NCBI GenBank assembly: GCA_030512295.1 | Contig: JAULSR010000005.1 | Location: 620,001 to 684,000 of the forward strand | Direction: 5' to 3' | Origin: Bombardia bombarda | Lineage: Eukaryota > Ascomycota > Sordariomycetes > Sordariales > Lasiosphaeriaceae | Length of the DNA stretch: 64,000 nucleotides | Part shown: piece after piece, positions 22,044 through 32,984 of the stretch | Numbering within the stretch: the first letter of the stretch is position 1 | Layout: each line of letters begins with the position of its first letter | Made by a program: the position numbers and the translations under genes | Notes under the pieces: model-generated | Seen by the model: the letters and a program-made list of their open reading frames with translations, nothing else | The model's database searches: none | Told to the model about the DNA's origin: nothing

Positions 22044-25000
22044 ATGGTGCGCGATGGCTTGACCTACGCAGCGGTCGGATCGGGACTGGCTGTCATTGGC
22101 CTCTGCACTGTTCCCGCCGTGTCTAGTCTTGTCTCTCGGTTCCGGTCTAGAAATCGGGACCCGAAGGATGTAATCTACGAAGATGAGGACGGCAAGGCGA
22201 CGCCCGAGTCGATGAAGGCCTATTCGGCCAAGCTGCAGAAATCCTTAATCCTCCTCTTCGCTGTGGCGGGATGCGGCGTCTTTATTCCACGACTTCTGCT
22301 GTCTTCGGCAGCCGACTACGATGTGCTGAATGTTTGTCTGGGTGCGGGTGCTTGGGTGAGTGACACTTATTCACACTGTTGTGAGAACTGATTGCCGGTA
22401 CACACTGTGTGAGATGCTGATTATTCCATCTCTGTTGTTTTTGTTTGCAGGGTGTCTTGCTGTTCCAGGCTGTGGCCATAGCTTCGAGCAGGAAAACGAT
22501 CCAGGCCTACGACCTGGGAATATTTAGCTTCTTGTCTGCGGTCATTCTCGCCATACTCCTGCTTACTCAGGATACCAAAGATGCCGACGCCATCATCCAC
22601 GGTGACCGCACGCAGTTTGCGTTGCGCGTGACCGAGCTTGTCCTGTCCTTGGGCCTTGCAATCGTTAGCTTATTGCTACCCAGGAGACCCGATGTTTTCT
22701 ACAGGGGACAGATTGTTGACCGGATGTACACCGTGTCGGCTCTCAGCCGTTTCACCTGGGCCTGGCCCAATGATCTCCTCAGCTATGCTTCGAAAAAGAA
22801 GAATCTAGACTTGTCCGACCTAGGCCGACCCGATCAGTATACACGAGCTTCCACAGTCTCTGCCGACTGGAAGCGCCGAAACTCAAAGTACTCTCTATGG
22901 GCATCTGTTGTCCTCGCTCATAGGAAAGCCTTTGCGCTGCAATGGATTTATACGCTCATCTCGTCGTTCATGAACTTCGCCCCTCAATGGGTCATTCTAC
23001 AGCTCTTGAGGATTCTCGAGACCCGTAAAGTCGGCAGCACCTACGGATTCAGCACCTGGATTTGGGTGGTTTGGCTCGGAGTGGCAATTATCGCACAGGC
23101 ATGGATAGAGGCCAATGTCTTTTGGCTTTCGTGGGCAGAGCTCAGCATCCCAATCCGGTCCCAACTTTCGGCACTCGTCTTTGAGAAGGCTATGCGAAGA
23201 AAGGACGTCAAGGGCGCTGGCAAGGCGAAAAAGAATGCCCCGGTCAGCGAGTCCGAGGAGCCTACAGTCGTCGGATCTGAAGGAGACTCAACACCTGGCG
23301 AAACAACACCATTATTGGGAGGAGCCAAAAATGAAGAGGAGAAGGAAGATACGGAGCCCGAGGAGCTGAAAAAGAGCAAGCAGAGCACCGTCAATCTGAT
23401 TGGTGTTGACGTCAAGAGAATCGCAGACTTCGCCAGCTTCCAGAACATGTTTCCCGGCAGTATTTTCAAGCTCATCGTGTCACTAACCTTCCTGTGCAGC
23501 CTTCTCGGGTGGGTATCTCTTCTAGCAGGCTTCTCGGCCATGGCTGCCATCATGCCTGTCAACATCCACTTCTCCAAGAAATACGCCGCCGCTCAAGACC
23601 GTCTGATGAAGGTCAGAGACGAGAAGATGGAGGTCGTGACCGAGGCTCTGCAGGGCATGAGGCAGATCAAGTTCTCGGCCCTCGAGCCCGAGTGGGAGAG
23701 GAAGATTGGCAATGTTAGAGAGCGTGAGCTTACCGCGGTATGGGACGTGTTCATGAGCGATACGCTCTTGTTTGCGTGCTGGATCACAAGCCCCATCTTG
23801 CTTTCGGCCATTTCCCTGGCTGTGTATGCGGTTCTGCACGAGTCGCTGTTGCCTTCCGTTGCTTTTGTCAGTCTTGGCATCTTTAAGGGCCTTGAGGTCA
23901 CGCTATCGGTTATTCCAGAACTCACGACCAACCTTCTTGATGCCTGGGTATCAATTAAGCGCATCCAAGAGTACCTCAACTCACCCGAAGTCGAAAAGAT
24001 CTCCAAGGACGCTGAAGAGGTTTCCTTCGTCAATGCTTCCATTGCATGGCCATCGGACGAGAAGATCGATGATGAAGACCGATTCGTCCTCCGCAATGTC
24101 AATATCACTTTCCCTAAGGGAGAGTTGTCGGTGATCTCAGGAAAAACTGGATCGGGAAAGAGTCTGATGCTGGCCGCTATTCTGGGAGAGGTGGATGTTT
24201 TGGGAGGCGACCTCTATGTCCCAAGGCCCCCTTTGCTTTCCGAGCGCCACGATGGCAAGGCAAACAAGAGCAACTGGATCATTCCCGGATCGATCGCATA
24301 CGTTGCTCAAATTCCCTGGATCGAGAACGCCAGTATCAAGGACAACATCACTTTCGGACTTCCATATGACGAAGATAGATACAACCGGACAGTCGAGGTT
24401 TGTGCTCTGAAAAAGGACCTAGAAATGCTTACCGACGGCGAGAACACCGAGATTGGCGCAAACGGCATCAACCTCAGCGGCGGCCAAAAGTGGCGAGTGA
24501 CGCTGGCCAGAGCCATCTACTCCCGAGCTGGCATACTCGTGCTGGACGATATCTTCAGCGCCGTGGACGCCCATGTCGGACGCCACATCTTTGAAAAGTG
24601 CCTAAACGGCGACTTAGCCACTGGCAGGACGAGAATCTTAGTCACCCATCACGTCGCCCTCTGCGAGCCCAAGACCAAGTATCTGGTAGAGCTCGGCGAC
24701 GGCGGTGTCATGAACGCAGGTTTGGTCTCTGTCTTGCGCGAGGAAGGTACTCTGCAGCAGATTAAGCGTCATGAGTCAGTTTCTGACGAGATTGAGGCAG
24801 AGGATCTGGCCACGGCGGTAAACTCGGATGATTCGACCAATGGAGAAGGTGAAGGCCAGCAGAACGGCGCCGACGCCAACGCGCTCAAGAAAGTTACGTC
24901 AAAGATTGCTGCGCGGAAGTTTGTCGAGGAGGAAACACGCGAGAAGGGAGCTGTTCAGAAGCGCGTATATCTTACGTATCTCCATGACAGCGGCGGCTGG

Positions 25001-27114
25001 CTGTACTGGATAGCCGGTCTTGTTCTCTTCAACGTTGTGCAGGCTTTTTCTCTGGGTAAGTTTCGGCCACGTTCGGGCAGCTTGCTGATAAATAGCTGGA
25101 GATCTGTACTAACAAAATTACAGGCCGGTCGTGGTGGCTCAAGATGTGGACTGGCGACTACGAATCCGAGGGCGTCCTTGGTATTCAGCAGTACTACAAT
25201 GCCTCGTCGATAGAAAACGATTATGCATCTGCCATGAGCCTCCAGCATACCTCGATTTATACTATGTCCGCACCCTCGACCAGCACGCACCGCAGTCTCA
25301 TGTTTTATCTTGGCATTTATGTCACTCTAGCAATTATCAACTCGATCTTTGGCACGCTCAAATTTCTGTACATGTATGTCGGATCTATCCGCGCGTCTCG
25401 CAAGCTCTTTCAGAAACTCAATTTCACCGTCATTCGAACGCCCATCCGCTGGCTCGACACGGTGCCGGTTGGCCGAATCTTGAACCGGTTCACTGCCGAT
25501 ATCAATATTATCGATACGCAGCTGGCCAACTCATTGACCTTTGGCCTCAACTCCTTCCTGAGTTTGTTGGGCGTTATCGTCGCCGCCCTCTTCGTGTCAG
25601 GGTACATTGTCCTCCTGGCTGCCGTTCTGCTCCTCATCTGCCTGTACTACGCTATCCGCTATCTCGACGGCGCTCGCCCGGTGAAGAGGCTGGAGAGCAC
25701 GACCAAGTCGCCCGTCTTTGAGCAGTTCGGCTCCGCGCTCACCGGCATCACCACCATCCGCGGCTTCGACAAGGCCGAGGTCTACGTGGAGCGCATGTAC
25801 AAGAAGATCGACGACTACTCGGCCGCTACCTGGCATCTCTGGCTCTTCAACAGATGGATGGGCTGGCGGATGTCTCTTGTGGGCTCCTTATTTGCCACTT
25901 TTGTGTCGATCCTCATTCTGGGCACCCCTGGCATCGATTCAGCGCTGGCTGGTTTCGCATTGGTGTTTGCCATCGAGTTCTCCAACTGTGTCATGTGGAC
26001 TATTCGCTTATATGCCAACGTGGAACTGAACATGAACGCCGCGGAGCGGATTATTGAGGTATGTTGGCGACATTTTTATGGAATTATAGGTCTGCCTATG
26101 CTGATCTTGAAACTGTTATAGTACACTGAGCTACCCACCGAGGCGCTTGGAGGCATCAGCCCACCCGCTGCTTGGCCGACTGATGGCCGTATCGAGGTCA
26201 AGGACCTTGTGGTGGCGTATGCTGATGACCTGCCTCCCGTACTGAAGGGCCTCACGTTTAGCGTCAACCGCAATGAACGAATTGGTGTCGTCGGCCGCAC
26301 TGGTGCTGGCAAGTCATCCTTGACTCTCGCACTCTTCCGATTCCTGGAGGCGCGCTCGGGCACTATCCACATTGATGGTCTTGATATCTCCAAGATCAAG
26401 CTGCACGATCTCCGATCGCGGTTAGCCATCATCCCACAGGTAAGCAGCAAGCAGCAGGCAGAAGATCAAGTATATAAACGAATATAGATACTGACATATT
26501 CTCAATAGGACCCCGTTCTCTTCTCCGGCACGATCCGCAGCAACCTGGACCCCTTCGACCGCCACAGCGACTCGGAGCTTCGCGACTGCCTCGAGCGGGT
26601 CCACCTGGTCACCGACGACACTGCCGAGCCCTCTGGCACCGCCACACCCACGGAACCATCCTCATCTTCTTCCCCCGTACCGACCATCGTCGCCAAGAAC
26701 ACAAACATCTTCCGCAACCTCAACTCGCAGATCTCGGAGGGCGGGCTCAACCTGTCGCAGGGCCAGCGCCAGCTGCTGTGCCTCGCACGCGCCATCGTCA
26801 GCCGCCCGCGCGTCATGGTGCTCGACGAGGCGACCTCGGCCGTGGACATGCACACGGACGCGCTCATCCAGCGCAGCATCCGCGAGGAGTTCACCGACGC
26901 GACGCTGGTGGTGATTGCGCACCGGCTGAGCACGATTGCCGACTTTGACCGCATCCTAGTGTTGAGCGACGGGCGCGTGGCCGAGTTTGGCACGCCCCGG
27001 GAGCTGTGGGAGAGGGATGGTGAGGGAGAGGGAGAGAAGAGCATGTTTAGGGCCATGTGCGATGAGAGTGGAGAGAGGGAGAAGCTTGAGGCTGTTGTGT
27101 TTGGGCGGGCGTAG
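22044..27114 (+). CDS. ABCC (MRP-type) multidrug/conjugate ABC transporter
   Basis: A full-length ABC exporter of the C family, expected in the vacuolar or plasma membrane pumping conjugates or drugs. Five exons (22044-22355, 22451-25055, 25124-26058, 26122-26439, 26509-27114) give 1591 aa. The start has a strong context (GCCATGG). An N-terminal hydrophobic TMD0-like block is followed by TMD1 and NBD1 with Walker A GKTGSGKS (about residue 667), signature LSGGQKWRVTLARA and Walker B GILVLDDIFSAVD. TMD2 follows, then NBD2 with Walker A GRTGAGKSS (about 1341), signature LSQGQRQLLCLARA and Walker B VMVLDEATSAVD. NBD1 has Asp where the catalytic Glu would be, the usual asymmetry of ABCC proteins. 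Intron 2 has a perfect TACTAAC branch site. The substrate cannot be assigned. Confidence 0.93.
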
Positions 27115-28498
27115 ACAGTGGCTGGTATGGGAAAAGGCACTTGATGAAAAGGAGAAAGAAAATGCAAGGGATCACTTAGTCTAAGAGAAGAGTGAAAAAG
27201 AAACAAAATGAGTGAATTTTCCTGATGTTGACTCATATTTTCTGTTTACTTTCAGCGTTCTGTTGGGTTGTTTTGGTAATGTTTTTTCGTGACAATTGGA
27301 CATGGGCAGGTTGTCGGAGGAGACATATACGTTGTGGAGAATTAGCTAAATTTCCATTGCTGCTGCTGGTTACCCATTCATATTCAGGTAGATGTAGACG
27401 ACATATAGTGTAAAAGAGAAAGAATCAACAGGGTACTTGATCGATAGCTACCTGGTTCTATGACGACCACCTATCCAGAGCAACATCCCACCGAAAACTG
27501 TTCCAAAGACTTCGTAGTACTGCATAGTCGAACACAACAGCTTGGAGACTCAGAGTCTCAGGAAATTTCAGCTGAACAGGGTGTAGTAATAAGCAAGCAA
27601 GTCTCTCCCGCAACCACCAATTGATCACAACGCATTAAGCAGCTCTCAGCCACAGTCTCGATACCAGTATGCAACACACACCGTGCGCAGGTTGGTAAAG
27701 ATGTGTCAATAGATCGATCTATCACTTATTCTACCCAGGATTTTTTTCACGCAACAGAGCAGAGGGGAGCGACAAGCTTTCTGATAGCAAAAGAAAGAGG
27801 CTCTAGACCTCGCAAGTCTCGCGCTTAAAGCAGAGGTGAATTGTATAAATATCTCATTAGTGGCATTTCGACAGGATAGGAAGAGAGAAAAAAGGCGAAT
27901 GATACGATACTACGGAGTAAGTAGCGAGGAAAGTTACGGACGTAGTAGAACTGGTGTTCGTAGGGTACACTCGACAAGTACGGGATACTACCCTGGGGCG
28001 AAGATCCTAGAAGACCGGCAAACTTGGTGGTGTGGAAGGCTCGGGGGATGGTACTTTTGCTCCTGGCGCGTATTGCAGTGTTAGACCAAGTATACGCCCA
28101 TGCCAAGGTCAATTAAGGTGGTTGTCAACGCCTCACAGCTACAGATCTTTCTACACATCTAATCATGATGGGGTTAGTTAGTCCAGGTTGAATACTTGCC
28201 GCCGGCTCCATGATGGTGTCCCTGTCACTTATTGCCCCCACTGGCCCGGAATCTGGCCAGAAAGTCGACCGTTGTCCAGGTAGTATAAGCCATAAGTAGT
28301 ATTCATCGAAGTCCGTTGCGTTCCAATATAAAGTTCCGTGCTCTCTCTCGAGGCAGCTCCTCACCCAGCGCCGCCCGGCCGGCAGCAGCTCCAACTCCAA
28401 GTCCTCAGAATCCAGATGGCTATCCACATTATCCACGTGCAAACCAGCAGCACTATCCATCGCCGACGACTGCAGCATGGGCAGAATCAACAAGGACC
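27115..28498. other. Intergenic 1.4 kb upstream of small membrane-protein gene
   Basis: No supported gene. The last 180 bases stay open in the frame of the next gene and read as a Pro/Gln/Tyr-rich stretch (PDGYPHYPRANQQHYPSPTT), so an extra 5' exon of that gene may lie here. Confidence 0.4.
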
Positions 28499-29329
28499 AT
28501 GACCCATGGAGGGGGGAACGAAAGAAGGCAGATATTGGGCTTGACTGTGCCGCTCTTTTGGGCTATTGTCGTGAGCTTGATTCTGATTATAGCGGCGGGC
28601 ATCGGAGGCGGGTATTGGTGTCTGACTGGCGAGTCGCGACAAGAGCAACACCAACAACGTCGCAGACCCACCCAGCAACCCGTCGACATCAGCACCAATA
28701 GCTGCATCGTCGTCGTCATCGACACCATCGTCACCATCGTCATCGCCTCCTTCCAGCGAGACAGACAACCCGACAACCACCGTATACGTGACAGCGACCA
28801 CCACGACGACCCCGACCGCAGTAGTAGGGCAAGCATCTGGCGTCGTCTCGCCCGCACCGGTGGATGGCGGATGCCCAAACATCAACGGGTCGATGTACAC
28901 GCCACTTGACGCGTCCGGCGCGTCCGTCCCCTTTGATCCAGCCGACAAATCGTCCACGCAGAGATTCCAGCAGCTCTGCGAGATCAACTACCCGTCGGGG
29001 GCGGATTACGGGAATCCAGGGATATTCGACATCATGAAGCTGTATCTGCCCAGCTTGGAGCAGTGCATGGCCGCCTGCGCGACGTATAACCTGGGCTACA
29101 AAAGCTCGCGGGGCGCCGGTGCTGATGACAGCGGCTTCTGCAGCAGTGTCGTCGTTATCAAGACAGGTGAGACATCTTCTATCGTAAGACCAAGATTTTA
29201 GAGTTCAATTGCTAACAGTTTGACTGGTGACTGGCGGGTGAGTACTGCTACTTGAAGAATGGGACGGGCATTAATAACACGAGGGGCTCGCCCAAAGACT
29301 ACACCAGTGCTGTTTTGGTGTCTGAGTGA
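28499..29329 (+). CDS. Single-pass membrane protein with Cys-rich extracellular domain (5' end uncertain)
   Basis: Function unknown. Exons 28499-28611, 28676-29183 and 29243-29329 join to 235 aa in one frame. The layout is a short N-terminal part, a membrane helix (LFWAIVVSLILIIAAGIGGG), a long Ser/Thr/Pro linker with TTTVYVTATTTTT likely to be O-glycosylated, and a C-terminal domain with spaced cysteines (GGCPNINGSMYTPLD, QLCEINYPSG, QCMAACATYNLGYKSS, GFCSSV, YCYLKNGTG). This resembles PAN/Apple-like or WSC-like extracellular domains of fungal surface proteins. The start at 28499 is the first in-frame ATG, but the same frame is open upstream to 28316 with plausible protein, so a further exon may exist. 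The splice sites of both introns are my choice among alternatives. Confidence 0.6.
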
Positions 29330-29804
29330 TAACTTGAAGGAATGAATTTGTTGCTGTTTTGTTATGAGTTAAGAATTACGTGATGGCGTTGAGGGGAAAA
29401 AAGCGTGGATTGTTTAAACTGTAACCATAACTACCGCTTATTACTTACTGTATTTATTGAATTCTTTATTGAATTCGAGGTCGAGTAACTGGTGGGGTAC
29501 CGTGACGAAGCTCTGTTCAGCCAATCGGCATCGACAAGATACTACCTAAGGTAACAAAGAATGGCTAACGCATGACCCCAGTCAGCGTTTTCCTAGGCCT
29601 CGGGAATGACGTTTTTAGGTAACCAAGCTGGCACTTATAGCGCAACAACCGCGGCAGCTGGGCCAGCTGATAACCGAAACGGTTCCCGATAAAGACAATT
29701 TTTGGGCACCCTTCTCGCTACATCTGATAACGAAGTCGCGTCACCCGCCTCACCTATCCAGCCGGGAATCGGAAACAGGATTATCCTGTGATTCAGCCAA
29801 CAAG
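29330..29804. other. Intergenic, promoter of the DUF1776 gene
   Basis: About 475 bases with no ORF of note between two rightward genes. It includes the 3' end of the upstream gene and the promoter of the next. Confidence 0.4.
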
Positions 29805-31551
29805 ATGTCTGCGGATGACCAGGCCTTTTTGGACGTGGTAAGTGAGAGTCAAGGAGCAATATTCACGTGTCGCGTCTATTCCTAATCGTAATGGCAGCTC
29901 TCGTCACTGCCCAACGACATCCAGCGGTACTCGGGCGATGTCGCCGAATACATCAACAAGCATGTCGACCACATAGCCGATACCATACGGGATGTGCTAG
30001 CCAACTCGCCGTGGGTGCCCGAGCAGATTCGGCCGCCGCCTCCTCCGCCAGCACCCATCATGACGCTGTCGACGTCGACCTACGAGCGCATCCAGGATTG
30101 GGTCTCCCGCCACAAGATCCTCACCGGTGTCGTCATCCTCGTCACCGGCACCGTTGCATACAGGTCGTACCGGAGCAGCGCCCTATGTAGGAAGACGCGG
30201 CGTGCGAGACGAGCCCGCAGCGGTGGCCGCCTCGAGGTGGTGGTGATTGCCGGATCTCCCGCCTTGCCCCTGACACGGTCCTTGTCCCTCGACCTGGAGA
30301 GAAAGGGCTTCATCGTCTACGTTGTTGCCAACAGCAACGAGGACGAGATCATGATCCAGAACCTGGCCAGGCCCGATATCCGGCCCCTGTCTATCGACAC
30401 GACTGATGTAAGACTTCTCCCCATAACCACCACCACCACCACACCACCACAAGCAGTTGGCTAACATACAAAAAAACAGCCACCCAGCGCCGGCGCCTCC
30501 ATCGAGCGCTTCGCCCACTACCTGCAGACGCCCCACGCCGCTATCCCCCAGGGCAAAAAACACCACCTCACCCTCAAAGCCGTCATCCTCATCCCCTCCC
30601 TCAACTACCAGACCTCGCCCATCGCCACCATCCCGCCCTCGAGCTTCGCCGACCTCTTCAACACCCACCTCCTCAACCCCATCCTCACCATCCAGGCCTT
30701 CCTCCCGCTCCTCACCGCCCGCCTAAGCAGCCCCTCCTCAACCTCCTCCGATACGCACAAACCAACAACCTCCCCCAAAGTCCTCGTCTTCACCCCCTCC
30801 ATCATCTCCTCCATCAACCCCCCTTCCACGCCCCCGAGGCAACCGTCTGCTCCGCCCTCTCCGCCTTCACCGAGGTCCTCACCGCCGAGCTCCGCCCCCT
30901 CCAAATCCCCGTCACCCACGTCCAGCTCGGCACCTTTGATTTCCTGGGGTTCACCCCCGAGAAGGGCAACAACACTCATGCCCACCATCATACCCACAAC
31001 CGCCCATACTACGGCGCCGCAAACCCCGGCCTCCTCCCCTCCTCCGAGGGCGCAGACACCCTCTCCTGGCCCGACAGCGCCCGCCAGGCCTACGGCCAAA
31101 ACTACCTCACCCAGGCCAACTCGGCCATCGCCGCCGGCCGCATCCGCGGCGTGCGCGGCACCTCTTTGAAGGAGCTGCACAATGCCGTCTTTGACGTGCT
31201 CGACGGCAGCATCACGTCTGGCACGGTCCGCGTGGGGCTGGGCGCCGGCGTGTACGGGTTCGTGGGCAGGTGGGTGCCGCGCGGCGTCGTGGCGTGGATG
31301 ATGGGGATCAGAAAGGTGGACGAGCTGGCGACGTGGCAGAGTAACACGCCGAGGTCGGCGGGGAGTGATGTGGATGAGGAGGCGGAGATTGGTATGAGGG
31401 GGATGGGAATGGGTATGGGTATGGGTATGGGTATGGGGGGTTGGATGGCGAGGGATTGGGGCTGGGGGGTAGTATGGAGGGGACCGAGTCGTTTGTGGCG
31501 GTGCCGTTGGAGCATGTTACTGATTCGCATGTGTGGAAGGAGGGCATATAA
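29805..31551 (+). CDS. DUF1776 family protein (short-chain dehydrogenase-like fold), two frame breaks
   Basis: DUF1776 is a fungal family of unknown function whose yeast member Ysc83 is mitochondrial. Exons begin at 29805-29837 and 29898-30407, then 30480 onward. The N-terminus (MSADDQAFLDVLSSLPND) leads to a proline stretch and a membrane segment (KILTGVVILVTGTVAYRSY, about residues 80-100). A Rossmann-like domain follows (LEVVVIAGSPALPLTRSLS). The frame then breaks at the C6 run 30818-30823: after SIINPP, the family sequence HAPEATVCSALSAFTEVL continues in the next frame. A second break lies at a G6 run (31435-31440 or 31464-31469), after which SMEGTESFVAVPLEHV ... DSHVWKEGI closes at 31551. 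Adding one base at each gives 538 aa. Read literally, the gene would be dead. Confidence 0.75.
31411..31434 (+). repeat. (GGGTAT)4 hexamer repeat inside coding sequence
   Basis: Four exact GGGTAT units, preceded by one GGGAAT, encode a Met-Gly dipeptide run near the end of the DUF1776 protein. It directly precedes the first G6 run where the second frame break may lie. Confidence 0.9.
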
Positions 31552-32984
31552 GGGGGATATATGGGTATTTATGGGTTTTAGGTAGCTAGGGGGTTGGCTG
31601 GTAGACTGACCTACCTGACTGGCTGGGAGAGTAGGGACATCATTCGTGTACGGGGTATGTATTTATGTGTGGGCTGATTCAGTGGTTTACATACGCCGGC
31701 TGTCTCGTATGTCTCAGGGACCTTGTCTATCCAGCAGGGAAACACCTCACTCTGTATGTAGACAGATCACGACTCTTTTTTGTATGATATATATACATAC
31801 AATAATATCAATGACTTTTTGACGCTCATAAAAGAACGATAGGCAGAACGTTCTTATCCAAAGTTGAACCACAAACAGCTCAACGAGGAGGCGATGGAGA
31901 CAGTGTACCCCTATACGTCCCCAATCTGAAACGTCGATGGTACACCGACGTCGTGTCCCTGCTGAAAAGACCCTCGAACACAATAAGGCGATCAAAGGAG
32001 AAAAGGAGGCGGCATTGCCTATATACTTGCCTAGCTAGCTTTTTACCTAGACAACTCAACATCCAAGCAGACAAGAAAATGGGTCTTAGTCAGAAAAGTC
32101 ACCTTGTATGTAGCAACCGTGAATGATGAAGAAGACGACAGTGTCTCTATTTTCATTCCCCCTTTCTCGCCAGCCAATGATGCAGAACCCACCGGCAACC
32201 TTACCCCCAATATCTCGGAACAAACACAAAAAGACCACACCCAGACACGCTTGTACAAAACATACAAAAAAGCCCAGAGATATGTCCACTTCAGTTGACC
32301 GCATTTTATATGACCCACACTGACAAACCAAATGATATGGATGGATAGGAAGAAGATGTGTCCAGACCGTTAGGCTACCTCTCTTTTCTTTTTCCTCTTC
32401 CTGCCTCCTCCCTCCAAACTCCTCTTCCCAACAGTCAAATTCAGCTCAGAGGAGTGACAACCAGATCTCTCTTCTCCCCTTTCTGTCCTACCATGTAACC
32501 ATTTCATATCCTCTTCCCCCCACATCCATCGACATACTCCTACAATCAGTCAGGGAGTACAAACACCAGCTGGCCTCCGGAATAATGATCAAGGCGCAGA
32601 TTGCCGAATAATAGTGAAGAATCGCCCGTATTGTATCGTGGCCCTGCCATTTCATTGTGCCGTGACCGTCATGATGTTTTAGTTCGTTGATGTGCCTAGT
32701 CGTTGATCCGTTCCCATCAGATCATTCGCCCGTCGTCCCCGTTGTCCATCAGTCCATCAGTCCGCACCAACTCCAGCAAGCGCCCATCTATTTTCCCATA
32801 CAAACGCAGTTGCCAGAACTCCATCCCTGCCTGCTCATACAGAGTAAATGAACGACAACGTAAATAAACCCACATGAACCTGACCATGAAAACGTAATTC
32901 TCCAAGCAAAGGAAAAAGAAAATAAATAAATACCCACCGTCCGCTTCTTCCTCATATGGGAAAATCCCCAACCATCCCGAGCTC
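31552..32984. other. Convergent 3' region, 1.4 kb
   Basis: The DUF1776 gene and the 1071-aa gene point toward each other here. No coding region is supported; the AT-rich parts look like untranslated and spacer DNA. Confidence 0.4.

Noticed and set aside
24520..24570. Asp in place of catalytic Glu in NBD1 of the ABC transporter as a defect
   Set aside because: This is the usual state of NBD1 in ABCC proteins; NBD2 keeps Glu.
28609..29329. The small membrane-protein gene looked like a pseudogene: a TGA and a frame change after the helix, and no obvious acceptor before the last exon
   Set aside because: Introns 28612-28675 (64 nt) and 29184-29242 (59 nt) with GT and AG ends remove both problems, and the joined exons total 708 nt in one frame.
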